A stretch of 64,000 nt of DNA. Source: JACRPH01 sp041665465 (GTDB lineage: Archaea > Nanobdellota > Nanobdellia > Woesearchaeales > GW2011-AR9). A model generated the notes under the pieces. The model did not search any database. It was not told the DNA's origin and was given only the letters and a program-made list of their open reading frames with translations. How positions within the stretch are numbered: position 1 is the first letter of the stretch; each line of letters begins with the position of its first letter. The translations under genes were made by a program, and so were the position numbers. This document shows, piece by piece, positions 45,810-54,600 of this stretch. Where the stretch lies: NCBI GenBank assembly GCA_041665465.1, contig JBAYIU010000001.1:124001-188000 (forward strand). Reading direction: 5' to 3'.

Positions 45810-46136
45810 ATGTCCAATCTCTTCATTGATTTAAGTACTAAAGTAGCAGAAACAGTGTTTAGATTAAAGGATGTTTCTCCTTACACCGATCTAAGATATT
45901 CGGTTAATTATAATCCTTCAACTACTCCCTATTGGGAAAAACAAAATATTCTCGTGAGAGCAGAGAGTGATGGAGGAAGTACCTTATGGTACCAATGTTA
46001 TTATATTCCGAAACCAGAAAGAATCTTCTCCGTGAATAACTTAGGGGAAGCATTAGATAATCCCAGTATTTCTCTAACTATTGATCAAGTCGTAGCTGAG
46101 ATTGAAGAGAAGTTTGGACCCAAAACGGAGAGTTAG
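45810..46136 (+). CDS. Unidentified 108-aa protein
   Basis: A soluble protein starting MSNLFIDLSTKVAETVFRLK. It has the same kind of promoter as the tandem family (CTTATAAATAG about 27 nt before the ATG). It is not obviously a copy of the membrane family. No domain recognised. Confidence 0.6.
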   Translation: MSNLFIDLSTKVAETVFRLKDVSPYTDLRYSVNYNPSTTPYWEKQNILVRAESDGGSTLWYQCYYIPKPERIFSVNNLGEALDNPSISLTIDQVVAEIEEKFGPKTES

Positions 46137-46260
46137 TTTTATAAATAAGCGTTAGTTCTTAATATCAACACACGAGAGATAGGCCGGTATAATCGCTTGC
46201 CTATGCTGGAGAAAAGAATACTATTTCTCTGAAAATCTCAAACATTAGAGGTAACTCAAA
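46137..46260 (+). promoter_or_regulatory. Promoter and structured leader of the S15 gene
   Basis: TTTATAAATA (46138-46147) is the TATA box. The transcript should start near 46167, giving a leader of about 92 nt, unlike neighbouring leaderless genes. It holds two stems, ATAGGC (46179-46184) with GCCTAT (46199-46204), and GAGAAA (46209-46214) with TTTCTC (46224-46229), before the ribosome-binding site GAGGT. It may be a translational control element of S15 (inference); bacterial S15 is known to bind its own mRNA leader. Confidence 0.5.
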
Positions 46261-46713
46261 ATGGGTAGAATGCACTCTGGTGGCAAAGGAAAGTCTGGCA
46301 GTAAAAAGCCGATCAAGAAAATTCCTTCCTGGGCACCGTATAAAGAAAGTGAAGTAGAAAAGTTAGTTATTAAGTACGCTAAAGCTGGTAAGACCTCTTC
46401 CGAAATTGGATTGGTTTTAAGAGACGCGTATGGGATTAATAGTGTTAAAGCTCTAACTGGAAAGAAAGTTTCTGGAGTATTAGAAGAGAATAACTTAACT
46501 AAGAAAATACCAGACGATGTTATGTCATTGATTAAAAAGCTTATTTCTATCAGACAACACGTAGAAAAGAATAAGCATGATGAAACTGCTAATCGTGGTG
46601 TAATTCTAACTATAGCTAAAATCAATCGCTTATTGAAATATTATAAGAGAACTGGAAAAGTAGCTAAAGACTGGAAGTTAGACTTAGACAGATTAAAGAT
46701 GTATGTAGAATAA
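46261..46713 (+). CDS. rps15: 30S ribosomal protein S15
   Basis: A 150-aa archaeal/eukaryotic-type S15 (S13e in eukaryotes). GRMHSGGKGKSGS at the start is the archaeal N-terminal extension, and IRQHVEKNKHDETANRGVIL then NRLLKYYKRTGKVAKDWKLD is the conserved C-terminal RNA-binding part. It binds 16S helix 20-22 in the platform. GAGGT lies 8 nt before the ATG. The minus-strand frame across it is a shadow. Confidence 0.96.
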   Translation: MGRMHSGGKGKSGSKKPIKKIPSWAPYKESEVEKLVIKYAKAGKTSSEIGLVLRDAYGINSVKALTGKKVSGVLEENNLTKKIPDDVMSLIKKLISIRQHVEKNKHDETANRGVILTIAKINRLLKYYKRTGKVAKDWKLDLDRLKMYVE

Positions 46714-46768
46714 ACTTCTTTTTTTTATTTTATTTTTTTATTATGAGGGATTCTTGTTTGTAAATAAG

Positions 46769-47086
46769 ATGGACGAACAAATTGCAAGAGTAATGTATGA
46801 TAAGGTAGCTGATGAGGTTGTAAGCTATGCTAAAACGCCCACATCTCTGGAAGGGTTAATCCGAGCGATTAGAGGAAAACTTAGTTTTCCAGGAAATATG
46901 TCCATCAGTGAAAAACCAGACCATACTTCTATCACTGCGAAAGTATCACTTTACTTAGATGATTCAAAAAAGGATGAAGTTCGAGTAAATGTTCTTTGTG
47001 AGAGAAAGACAGAAGGAGTTATTGCTCAGGGAAGTGTAGGAGCAGGACCTAACTTTTATGCTTGTCGACCATACCTTTACGATTAG
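46769..47086 (+). CDS. Unidentified 105-aa protein
   Basis: A soluble protein starting MDEQIARVMYDKVADEVVSY. The ATG at 46769 is preferred to the TTG at 46754. The middle ITAKVSLYLDDSKKDEVRVN appears beta-rich. Resembles the protein at 45810 in size and plan only. No family known. Confidence 0.55.
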   Translation: MDEQIARVMYDKVADEVVSYAKTPTSLEGLIRAIRGKLSFPGNMSISEKPDHTSITAKVSLYLDDSKKDEVRVNVLCERKTEGVIAQGSVGAGPNFYACRPYLYD

Positions 47087-47111
47087 ATAGAGTTATTAAA
47101 AGAATAACTTA

Positions 47112-47588
47112 TTATGCTGAAAATTTTTTACCTAATGCTTGTAAAGTGTCTTCAAACTCATCTGCTTTACTTTTTGCATCTTCTAAAAGATATCTCTGAG
47201 CTAAAGCAGGGAAGAGAGCAGAAGCAGTTTCATTGTGACTATAACTTCCTAAAGTAGAGAAATGTCCTCGAGGCACTAAGGGTGATTCATTATCACTAGA
47301 GATAGAATGACGCATATCCCCTAACTGATATTGATAAGCAGTAAGACCCTGATCACCCCTTCTTTGGGCTTCAAACAGTTGTTCACCACCTACACCCATT
47401 ATTTCGTGCAAAACTTGTTCTAGATTACCTTCACCAGAGATGGCAGCAAGAACTTTTCCGTGATTATCTTCCTCTACAGTCACATAATCAGAAACAGTAT
47501 ATCCTCTTTCTGCAAGAGGGATTTTAACGTATTGATCAAATCCTGCTATGGATAAACTCTGTCCTACTAAGAAATTTCCTGAAACCAT
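47112..47588 (-). CDS. Unidentified 158-aa protein
   Basis: A soluble protein starting MVSGNFLVGQSLSIAGFDQY. The C-terminal part is helical with Glu/Lys/Ala. No motif recognised. It is convergent with the gene ending at 47086 and faces the same way as topoisomerase I, 67 nt upstream of it. Confidence 0.55.
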   Translation of the reverse strand: MVSGNFLVGQSLSIAGFDQYVKIPLAERGYTVSDYVTVEEDNHGKVLAAISGEGNLEQVLHEIMGVGGEQLFEAQRRGDQGLTAYQYQLGDMRHSISSDNESPLVPRGHFSTLGSYSHNETASALFPALAQRYLLEDAKSKADEFEDTLQALGKKFSA

Positions 47589-47655
47589 TATATTAATGAT
47601 AAAAAGAGTAAAATATAAAGACTTGTAAGATTAGAAATATATATCACAGTGATGA

Positions 47656-49995
47656 TTACTTTTTCTTGGCAATCTTCTTAACTACTTTTGCTTTAACCGG
47701 TTTAGCTGCTTTAGGTTCTGCAACAGGATTAGATTCGCCAGGGATATTAATAGTTATGATAGGCTTTTCAGGAGTAGCTTCACCAGGAGCAGGAGGTGCA
47801 TCTGGAGCAATCTTCTCCACATGTTTACATTTAGGATAACCAGAACAGCCTAAGAATCGACCGTACATAGAACTTCTAACGATTAAATTTGAACCACACT
47901 TAGGACAATTTCGATCTGATTTATTCTGCTCGATCTTCTTGATCTCTTTCATCTCTGCACTAGAGGTCTTAGTAGGGCAATTAGGATTGATGCACATTTC
48001 TTTTTTCATTCGGTGCATTAGTACTGAGATCATCGGATATTGACAACTTTCACATAATTTTTCTGAACGTTTTACAATTCCATGAGTGGGTAATTTGAAA
48101 GTAGCTTCACATTTTGGATATTCATTACAAGCGATAAATGCACCAAACTTACCTCGACGCATCATCAACTTCCCGTTCTCACAGCGAGGGCATTTACCAA
48201 CATAATTAGTTTGATCTTGAGTATTACGTACAGATTGAATGATATCTTTCCCGATCTGTTTTTCTTTCTTCTTGAAATCAGTTAATAATTTTATCAGTAA
48301 TTCTTTAGCTCGTTCCAACACTTTTTCAGGCTTTTCTTTTCCTTCTCTGATTTTATCCATCTCAGTTTCAAAATCAGCAGTAAGTTGATCATCAACTATA
48401 GTAGGAGCATACTTTTCTAGAATTTCCGTGGTTTGAATTCCGATCTGAGTAACGGTTATCTGTACTCCTTCCAGATATCCGCGTTGAAATAATCTATCTA
48501 AGATATCTGCTCGAGTAGCTTTCGTTCCCAAGTTACGTTTTTCTAATTCTTTAATTATAGAAGACTGGTTATAACGTTTAGGGGGTTGAGTTTCTTTATC
48601 TAATTTTTTAATCTCTGTAATCTTAATCTTGTCTGCTTCTTTCATCTCGGGCAAGGTAACTTCTTCTAATTTTACGTACGGTTTATAGAACAAGTGCCAG
48701 TTTTCCTCAACAGTACGAGTGCCTTTAGTCTCAAACAATTCCTGTTTGACGTCTAAGATTACTTCCATCGTTTCACGGATAGCCGCTTTAGCAAACGTAG
48801 CCATAAATCGTTTTACCACTAAATCATAAATTTTTCTTTCGTTAGGTTTTAAACTGGCGGGAGCTACCCCTGTAGGATAGATAGCAGGATGCGCAGGATC
48901 AGTTTTCTCACCGTTGTTAGGTTTTAAGGAAGACAGTTTTAATAGTTCATGACACATATTTTCATATTCTGCTTGCTTGCTAAGACTCTGAAGAATATTT
49001 TTGAACCCTAACTTCGGGTCTAACTGTTGTGAACTGGTTCTGGGGTAAGAAGTTACTCCCATTAAATATAAACTCTGAGCAATCTCTAAGGTTTCTTTAG
49101 GAGTGATCCTGAAAAGATTATATGATTCTGTTTGCAAGGTAGTTAGGTCAAAAGGGTGAGGAGGTGCTTGTTCTCTTTTAGTCCGTCTAACTTGAGTGAC
49201 TTTTGCTTCTTTCTCGTTTTGAATCTTGCTTAAGATAGTTTTAACTTCTTTCTCATCAGTAAACTTATCATGACTATGCCATGCTTCAATCGGAGCTGCT
49301 TTAACTTGCCCCCATAAACCGATCATCCAGTAAGGTTCAGGTTTGAAAGCCATGATCTCTTTCTCGCGATCAACCAAAATTTTTAGTGCCGGACCTTGTA
49401 CTCGACCTGCACTCATTACCTTAAATGATCCAGCAGCTTTAACTGAACTGGTAAGTGCTCTAGAAAGATTAATACCATAATACCAATCTAATTTATGTCG
49501 AGCTTCTCCCGCTTGCGCTTGACCCCAATCCAGATGAGGCATCTTTTCATCATAAGCAGCGATTAAATCGGGTTTAGTTAAGGTGGAGAATTTCATTCTG
49601 TTTGCGTCTTTTCTCTTGCACACAAAACGCACAATGTTTAAACCGATAACTTCTCCTTCTACATCATAATCGCAAGCTACAGTAATCTGATCAGCCTTCT
49701 TGGATAGACTAGAAATAGTATCAATATAATCTTTAACATAAGCTAATCCCTTCCCCATTTTATAAGAAGGTTCCCACTTGATATCAAAGATTGGATAGGT
49801 GTAAGAACGACCTTTTTCTTCCATCAAACCAAACAAATGGCCTACGGCAGAAGTTACAAGGATATCATTCTTACCATGAGAAAGTTCATAATATTGTGAC
49901 TGACCACTCTTTTTCATGATAGGTTTACCGTCGGCAAGAGCTTCAGCTACTTTTTTGGCTGAAGAAGGCTTTTCGGTAACGATCAATTCTACCAT
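47656..49995 (-). CDS. topA: DNA topoisomerase I, type IA
   Basis: A 779-aa archaeal topoisomerase. The Toprim domain is at the N-terminus (VELIVTEKPSSAKKVAEAL; ACDYDVEGEVIG has the D-x-D-x-E metal site), and LMGVTSYPRTSS near residue 317 holds the active-site Tyr. GRVQGPALKILVDREKEI is typical. Three zinc ribbons follow near residues 610-740 (CPRCENGKLMMRRGKFGAF, CESCQYPM...CINPNCPT, CPKCGSNLIVRSSMYGRF) and the end is Lys/Ala-rich. It relaxes negative supercoils by a transient 5'-phosphotyrosine. The ATG at 49995 (MVELIV) is chosen over one two codons earlier. Confidence 0.95.
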   Translation of the reverse strand: MVELIVTEKPSSAKKVAEALADGKPIMKKSGQSQYYELSHGKNDILVTSAVGHLFGLMEEKGRSYTYPIFDIKWEPSYKMGKGLAYVKDYIDTISSLSKKADQITVACDYDVEGEVIGLNIVRFVCKRKDANRMKFSTLTKPDLIAAYDEKMPHLDWGQAQAGEARHKLDWYYGINLSRALTSSVKAAGSFKVMSAGRVQGPALKILVDREKEIMAFKPEPYWMIGLWGQVKAAPIEAWHSHDKFTDEKEVKTILSKIQNEKEAKVTQVRRTKREQAPPHPFDLTTLQTESYNLFRITPKETLEIAQSLYLMGVTSYPRTSSQQLDPKLGFKNILQSLSKQAEYENMCHELLKLSSLKPNNGEKTDPAHPAIYPTGVAPASLKPNERKIYDLVVKRFMATFAKAAIRETMEVILDVKQELFETKGTRTVEENWHLFYKPYVKLEEVTLPEMKEADKIKITEIKKLDKETQPPKRYNQSSIIKELEKRNLGTKATRADILDRLFQRGYLEGVQITVTQIGIQTTEILEKYAPTIVDDQLTADFETEMDKIREGKEKPEKVLERAKELLIKLLTDFKKKEKQIGKDIIQSVRNTQDQTNYVGKCPRCENGKLMMRRGKFGAFIACNEYPKCEATFKLPTHGIVKRSEKLCESCQYPMISVLMHRMKKEMCINPNCPTKTSSAEMKEIKKIEQNKSDRNCPKCGSNLIVRSSMYGRFLGCSGYPKCKHVEKIAPDAPPAPGEATPEKPIITINIPGESNPVAEPKAAKPVKAKVVKKIAKKK

Positions 49996-50096
49996 GGGCA
50001 AGAGAATCTCTATGGTTCTTTAAAAAGTTTTGCTAAAAGAGGTTCTGGAATGTGTAGGTTAGAGAAATATTAAATAAAAGAAAAATAATCGAAAGA

Positions 50097-50555
50097 TTAT
50101 CCTCTTTTATACTGAGGATTGCAATAAGCATGAAGCATATCTTCTACTTTAGCAATAGAAGCTTCATCTATACCAGAAAAGATAATAGTGCCTACTGGAC
50201 CAATCTCTTCTGGAGACGCTTTTGCAAGAATATCTTGTGCAACATCTTCTAAAGAACCTCCTTGTGGAGAAGTAGGTCTTCCAGTAAGTAGAGCTTCACG
50301 GTCTGCAACCCTTCTAGCTCCTTCTCTTAATGTAGTAACTGCCTTAGCAACAACTGATCTTCTGAATTGATACTCAATCGTTACTCCATTCAAAAAGAAA
50401 GCAGCATCATATTCTTGCATTAAGTCAGGAAGAGGTGCAGTAATAACCACCCCATGATGTTCATTAACTAACTCTTCTACCTTATAAGGAGAATAGTCAG
50501 CAGTTCCTGGTCCTTTAGATAAAGCAATTCCTTGATAAATTTGTTTTTGAATCAT
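50097..50555 (-). CDS. Unidentified 152-aa protein
   Basis: A soluble protein starting MIQKQIYQGIALSKGPGTAD. The middle, VVITAPLPDLMQEYDAAFFL, and end suggest an alpha/beta fold. It seems monocistronic, with a TATA-like element near 50580. Function unknown. Confidence 0.6.
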   Translation of the reverse strand: MIQKQIYQGIALSKGPGTADYSPYKVEELVNEHHGVVITAPLPDLMQEYDAAFFLNGVTIEYQFRRSVVAKAVTTLREGARRVADREALLTGRPTSPQGGSLEDVAQDILAKASPEEIGPVGTIIFSGIDEASIAKVEDMLHAYCNPQYKRG

Positions 50556-50646
50556 TTTAGGACTATGATAAAGTAGTAATTTATAAATATTGTGATACTT
50601 CTCGACACAGCAACCTTTTTAATCCGGAAAGATTTACTTCCCCTAT

Positions 50647-51393
50647 ATGTATGACCAACTGCAGGTGTTAGGATTAACCAAAACTGAAGCTAAATTGTAT
50701 CTGGCGTTAGTAGAATTAGGTCGATCACAAGCAGGAATTCTTTCCAGAAAAACAGGTATTCATCGTAGAAGTGTTTATGATGCTTTAGAAAGATTAATTG
50801 AAAAAGGATTAGTGAGTTATATTCGAGAGAATGATAAACGTTTCTACCTAGCTGAAGATCCAAAAAGGTTAGAAGAATTAGCACAATTACAAAAGAAAGC
50901 TATTGATGAAGTAGTTCCAGATCTAGCCAAGATCTTTTTGGAACATAAAGAAAAGCAAGAAACGAAGTTCTATCGCGGAATTGAAGGGTTGAAAAACATT
51001 TTTGAAGATCAGATTACGGAAGGAAAACCAGTATATATTATAGGAGCTTCCAGAAAAGCCAGTGAAATCTTAAAATACTATCTTCCACATTACACTTCTA
51101 AACGAGTAAAGAATAAACTAAAGATGTTTTTAATCTATGCTGGAGAGAAGAGAGACTTTGCCGTTCCATACGGAGAAACTCGTTACTTACCTGAATCGTA
51201 TGACAGCCCAGTTAGTACTAATATTTATGGAGAGAAAGTTGCCATCATTGTCTGGGGTCCAGAACCAGTAGCCATCTTGATTAAGAATACTGATATCGCT
51301 AAGACTTACATGCATTATTTCAATCTTCTTTGGAGCACAGCTCAGAAAAGAAAAGAAGGTCCAGCTCAGATGCCTAAAATGATGGAAGAGTAA
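50647..51393 (+). CDS. TrmB-family transcription regulator
   Basis: A 248-aa protein. The winged HTH is at about residues 1-75 (MYDQLQVLGLTKTEAKLYLA, then SVYDALERLIEKGLVSYI), as in sugar-responsive TrmB regulators. The rest (about 100-240; KFYRGIEGLKNIFEDQITEG) is a phospholipase D-like effector domain of the family. Target genes are unknown. A convergent gene follows, and the next divergent gene is an orphan, so the target may lie elsewhere. The promoter is near 50617. Confidence 0.9.
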   Translation: MYDQLQVLGLTKTEAKLYLALVELGRSQAGILSRKTGIHRRSVYDALERLIEKGLVSYIRENDKRFYLAEDPKRLEELAQLQKKAIDEVVPDLAKIFLEHKEKQETKFYRGIEGLKNIFEDQITEGKPVYIIGASRKASEILKYYLPHYTSKRVKNKLKMFLIYAGEKRDFAVPYGETRYLPESYDSPVSTNIYGEKVAIIVWGPEPVAILIKNTDIAKTYMHYFNLLWSTAQKRKEGPAQMPKMMEE

Positions 51394-51397
51394 AGAA

Positions 51398-52015
51398 TTA
51401 ATTGGGTTTTTCTAGAGCATCATAAGATCTGATTAAAGAATAATGAGGTTGAGAGAATTCTTGACCATGTCTTGCTCTAAGAATATTTGCTGCATCCCAG
51501 AGATGTCTTAAGTAAGTGTCATTTATCGTACCTAAACCATCCTTCATTTCTAACAAGTTATCCCGGGCATCATATTTGTTAATCCCATCACCATCGCGAT
51601 CGATCACATTAAAGGGGTTTCTCTTCTGTGCATCCCAAGGAGGAACATATCTAAACACAAAGGATTGATCATTCCCTAAAGCTTGGGTACGAAGACCATA
51701 ATACCCATTGTTTAATTTATAATTAGGATCAGCTTGAGAAGCAGCAAGTTCTTTTGGATCAAGAACGATATATAAGGTCCCTTGACCACTGGTTTGAGAA
51801 TAATTGTGATAAAAAGTAACCAACTCGTCAACTGCACAACTAATATCTCCTTCAGAAGCTTGTTTTCTCGCAGTCATTTCAACTCGAGCAGCTTCTGCTT
51901 TCTTAGTACTTGAATCATACAACAAATAAACACTTGTACTGGCAACGGCAACCATTCCTAAGAAGATTAATCTTTCAGTCCAACTTCTTGATTTTTTAGG
52001 AGGCACGTCAGTCAT
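51398..52015 (-). CDS. Membrane-anchored protein with external domain
   Basis: A 205-aa protein with a short basic start and one transmembrane segment (LIFLGMVAVASTSVYLLYDS), then an external domain of about 160 residues that starts with ISCAVDELVTFYHNY. VIDRDGDGINKYDARDNLLE has a calcium-binding-like D-R-D-G-D-G-I loop (dockerin/EF-hand type, D-x-D-x-D-G), which suggests calcium binding. No known domain beyond that. Confidence 0.65.
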   Translation of the reverse strand: MTDVPPKKSRSWTERLIFLGMVAVASTSVYLLYDSSTKKAEAARVEMTARKQASEGDISCAVDELVTFYHNYSQTSGQGTLYIVLDPKELAASQADPNYKLNNGYYGLRTQALGNDQSFVFRYVPPWDAQKRNPFNVIDRDGDGINKYDARDNLLEMKDGLGTINDTYLRHLWDAANILRARHGQEFSQPHYSLIRSYDALEKPN

Positions 52016-52207
52016 AATTTGAGAATAAAATAATATTTGCTTTATATTAATTGTGGTAATAAAGAAGAATAAGAAATGAATCTTGATTATGGTAATGATG
52101 CCATTTCTATGACCATTCCAGAATTCTTCTAGAACGGATTAGAAAGATTTATCGACAATTATCACAAAGTTGATTTCTAAGAATATAAGAAGGAAAAATT
52201 CAGGGGA
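52016..52207. other. Intergenic gap without a gene
   Basis: The 190-nt gap is A/T-rich. I see only a short frame of 18 codons (MNLDYGNDAISMTI...) beginning near 52077, which is too short to call. A TATA-like TTTATATTAA lies near 52040. Confidence 0.4.
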
Positions 52208-52639
52208 TTATTCTACATCTCTTCTGAGCATAGAATCAAACACTTTTGAATAATCAATTCTAACCAGTTTACCAGAGATCTTTGGTGGGAAAAATAAACT
52301 AAACACAAAATTTACTGAATGAAGACCCCAATTTCTCGACTCGAGATACTTATCAAACATTTGTAAATAAGTATTTGAATAACTAGCTGAGGAGATAGGA
52401 AATTCCAAATCAACTTTTGATCGTTCTTCAGGAGTATTTACAATTAATCTATAAGGTTTAAAAAGAACTCCTGAAAAAGTCGCAGGACCAATTTCTTGAA
52501 TATTACCAATGCTAAGCGATTTATTATACGTTTTTTCAACTTGAGAGATTAGTGCTCCAAGACCGTCCAAGGTAACTCTCTTCAACGTTGGCCCAATATA
52601 CATTCCACAATTCTCTTCCATGAAATCTTCAAAACACAA
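52208..52639 (-). CDS. Unidentified 143-aa protein
   Basis: A soluble protein starting MCFEDFMEENCGMYIGPTLK without a known domain. Alternating strands in the second half (FPISSASYSNTYLQMF, NFVFSLFFPPKISG) suggest a beta-rich fold. Its promoter, TTTATAATTAAAG, lies near 52640-52655 on the minus strand. Function unknown. Confidence 0.55.
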   Translation of the reverse strand: MCFEDFMEENCGMYIGPTLKRVTLDGLGALISQVEKTYNKSLSIGNIQEIGPATFSGVLFKPYRLIVNTPEERSKVDLEFPISSASYSNTYLQMFDKYLESRNWGLHSVNFVFSLFFPPKISGKLVRIDYSKVFDSMLRRDVE

Positions 52640-52741
52640 CTTTAATTATAAATCTTACTAGCGGGGATTTTATTCTAATAAATTCCAAGTGCTCCACCTA
52701 AAAAAAAAGGATACTTTACACACAACAAAAAAAATAAAAGA

Positions 52742-53302
52742 TTATAATCCATAGAACTGAGACACATCCATATCCACATGATGAAACAACACTGCTTCTG
52801 GACAATGTTTGATTACTTTATCTTTGTAATCTTCCCAAGATCGATCATAAGGGCCCATATGCCATCTGATGATACACATTTCTTGTTCAGTTAAGTCCAT
52901 CCGTTGCTGAATTAGCATAATGGACTTCTCTCCATGGCCTACTGGAAAAGTATCTTCCACTTTATAGGGTTTAGCATCAGAAGCTTTACCTCCTTTCAAC
53001 ACGTTAGGAACGTAAAAGTCAATCTTGCAGGCATCATGTAACAGTCCGCAAAATCTTCGACTTTCCTCTGGCACATTCAAGCCGTAATGCTGAACCTGTC
53101 GAGCAAATCCTTCATACACTTTCAAACTATGTGCAGCTAGCCCCCCCTCAAAGTTTCCATGATAACTGGTACTAGCTGGAGCAGTGAAATAATCACTTCT
53201 CTCTAACCAGTTCATGATCCTAGTGGTTCCTGCTCGTTCACTCTTAGCCAACAATTCTAAAATGGACTCTTTATTTCTTTGAATTTCATCTTTAGTTAAC
53301 AT
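52742..53302 (-). CDS. HD-domain phosphohydrolase
   Basis: A 186-aa protein. HSLKVYEGFARQVQHYG supplies the first His, LLHDACKIDFY the HD pair, HGEKSIMLIQQRM a further His, and IIRWHMGPYD a last metal ligand. This fits HD phosphohydrolases acting on nucleotides or RNA. It follows the ligase gene (22-nt gap) after a GGAGG site, so the two form an operon. The substrate is unknown. Confidence 0.85.
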   Translation of the reverse strand: MLTKDEIQRNKESILELLAKSERAGTTRIMNWLERSDYFTAPASTSYHGNFEGGLAAHSLKVYEGFARQVQHYGLNVPEESRRFCGLLHDACKIDFYVPNVLKGGKASDAKPYKVEDTFPVGHGEKSIMLIQQRMDLTEQEMCIIRWHMGPYDRSWEDYKDKVIKHCPEAVLFHHVDMDVSQFYGL

Positions 53303-53324
53303 TTTAATTTTTCCTCCTTAATTT

Positions 53325-54449
53325 TTATTCTTTACCCTGCTGATACAATTTCTTAACCAAGTCTAAAGTACTGGCTTGACTTACTGGCTTGTCGTAACGG
53401 ATATCTTTCAACCAGCCGATGCGTAGAGAGTAAGCATTCTTTCCGTCATACCCACAAGAATGCCAATTCTTTCCTCGCTGAATGTTCATCGCTGCCACTT
53501 CTACCACTAAACTTTTTCCAGGTTCGATCCAATAATCAGGACCAGGATTCTCGTTAGCAGTGTCAAGAACAGGATTGATGTCAATATTTCCAGGACAAGG
53601 TATAACATAATGCATCCTTAACAAGTCATCAATAGGTTGATTCATTCCTTCTCTCTTAGCGTTAACTTTAGCCAGAGTTTCATAATGACCGGTTTCGGGA
53701 TTGAAGGTTCCGCAAAGAATTTGGGAAATTTCTTTCTGATTCTTACTGTCAAGATAGACTCCAAGAACAACTAAATCTAAAGTCTCAGCTCTTTTAACTT
53801 TTATCCATTCAGAATCTCTTGCTCCCGGACAATATAAGGAATTAGGATTCTTGCACACTAATCCTTCATAGTTCTTTCCTACCAATTTATGGAACCATTT
53901 ATCTAACTGTTCCGCTTCAAAAATCTCTCTTTGTTCACTAGGTTTAATCTTTTTTTCTAAAATATCTTCAGTAATTCTTCTTCTTTGCCATAATGGTTGG
54001 TCTACTAAAACTTCATTTTCCCAGTATAAAGTGTCAAACACTCTAAGTGCTACCGGAACATCTTTAGTCAATCCAGAACTAAGATATTGTTCTACTCCTT
54101 TCTCTCCGATTCTAGCTCGGAAACGTTTCTTGACCATAGCAAACCCTTCATGACCAATTTTTCCATCACCGATCAGTTCTGCATCAAGAATACAGTCAGG
54201 AAGATGTTGTAAAGAAGTTTGCAACTCAGGAAACAATTCTAACAGATAATTGTTCATCTGTCGAGTAAATGCTTTTACTTCTCCGTCTTTCTTATGGATC
54301 TGCATCCGATATCCATCTTCTTTTATTTCCGCCAAAGTTTTTCCTTGATGCTCTCTTAAGATGCTTTCAAAGAGATCATCGCCAGGATTTCCCAGATATA
54401 CTGGATTTCTAGATTCCACCGGGGTGAAGATCTCAATTTTGGTATTCAT
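53325..54449 (-). CDS. Minimal ATP-dependent polynucleotide ligase
   Basis: A 374-aa ligase. Motif I EIKEDGYRMQIH holds the adenylated Lys at about residue 45; LDAELIGDG is motif III, NYEGLVCKN motif IV and EWIKVKR motif V. The N-terminal DNA-binding domain of archaeal replicative ligases (about 200 aa) is absent, so it is a core ligase of nucleotidyltransferase plus OB-fold size, as in repair or phage-like ligases. The ATG at 54449 follows GGAGG; a longer reading to 54503 is rejected. DNA is the likely substrate; RNA cannot be excluded. It heads a two-gene operon with an HD hydrolase. Confidence 0.9.
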   Translation of the reverse strand: MNTKIEIFTPVESRNPVYLGNPGDDLFESILREHQGKTLAEIKEDGYRMQIHKKDGEVKAFTRQMNNYLLELFPELQTSLQHLPDCILDAELIGDGKIGHEGFAMVKKRFRARIGEKGVEQYLSSGLTKDVPVALRVFDTLYWENEVLVDQPLWQRRRITEDILEKKIKPSEQREIFEAEQLDKWFHKLVGKNYEGLVCKNPNSLYCPGARDSEWIKVKRAETLDLVVLGVYLDSKNQKEISQILCGTFNPETGHYETLAKVNAKREGMNQPIDDLLRMHYVIPCPGNIDINPVLDTANENPGPDYWIEPGKSLVVEVAAMNIQRGKNWHSCGYDGKNAYSLRIGWLKDIRYDKPVSQASTLDLVKKLYQQGKE

Positions 54450-54600
54450 GTTTTTCCTCCATGTTTTGTTAATGAGGATTAAAAGAAGCAAGAAGTATAT
54501 CAAGAAGAGGGGTGACGTACATCACCTCAATTTAAGGGAGAGTTAAGAAGGAGAATAAAGAACTAAGAAAAAGAGAGTTAATAGTTAAGATAAAGTCCAC

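Noticed and set aside
46245..46625. Minus-strand frame of 126 codons
   Set aside because: Antisense to the S15 gene; hydrophobic composition comes from the complement of Lys codons.
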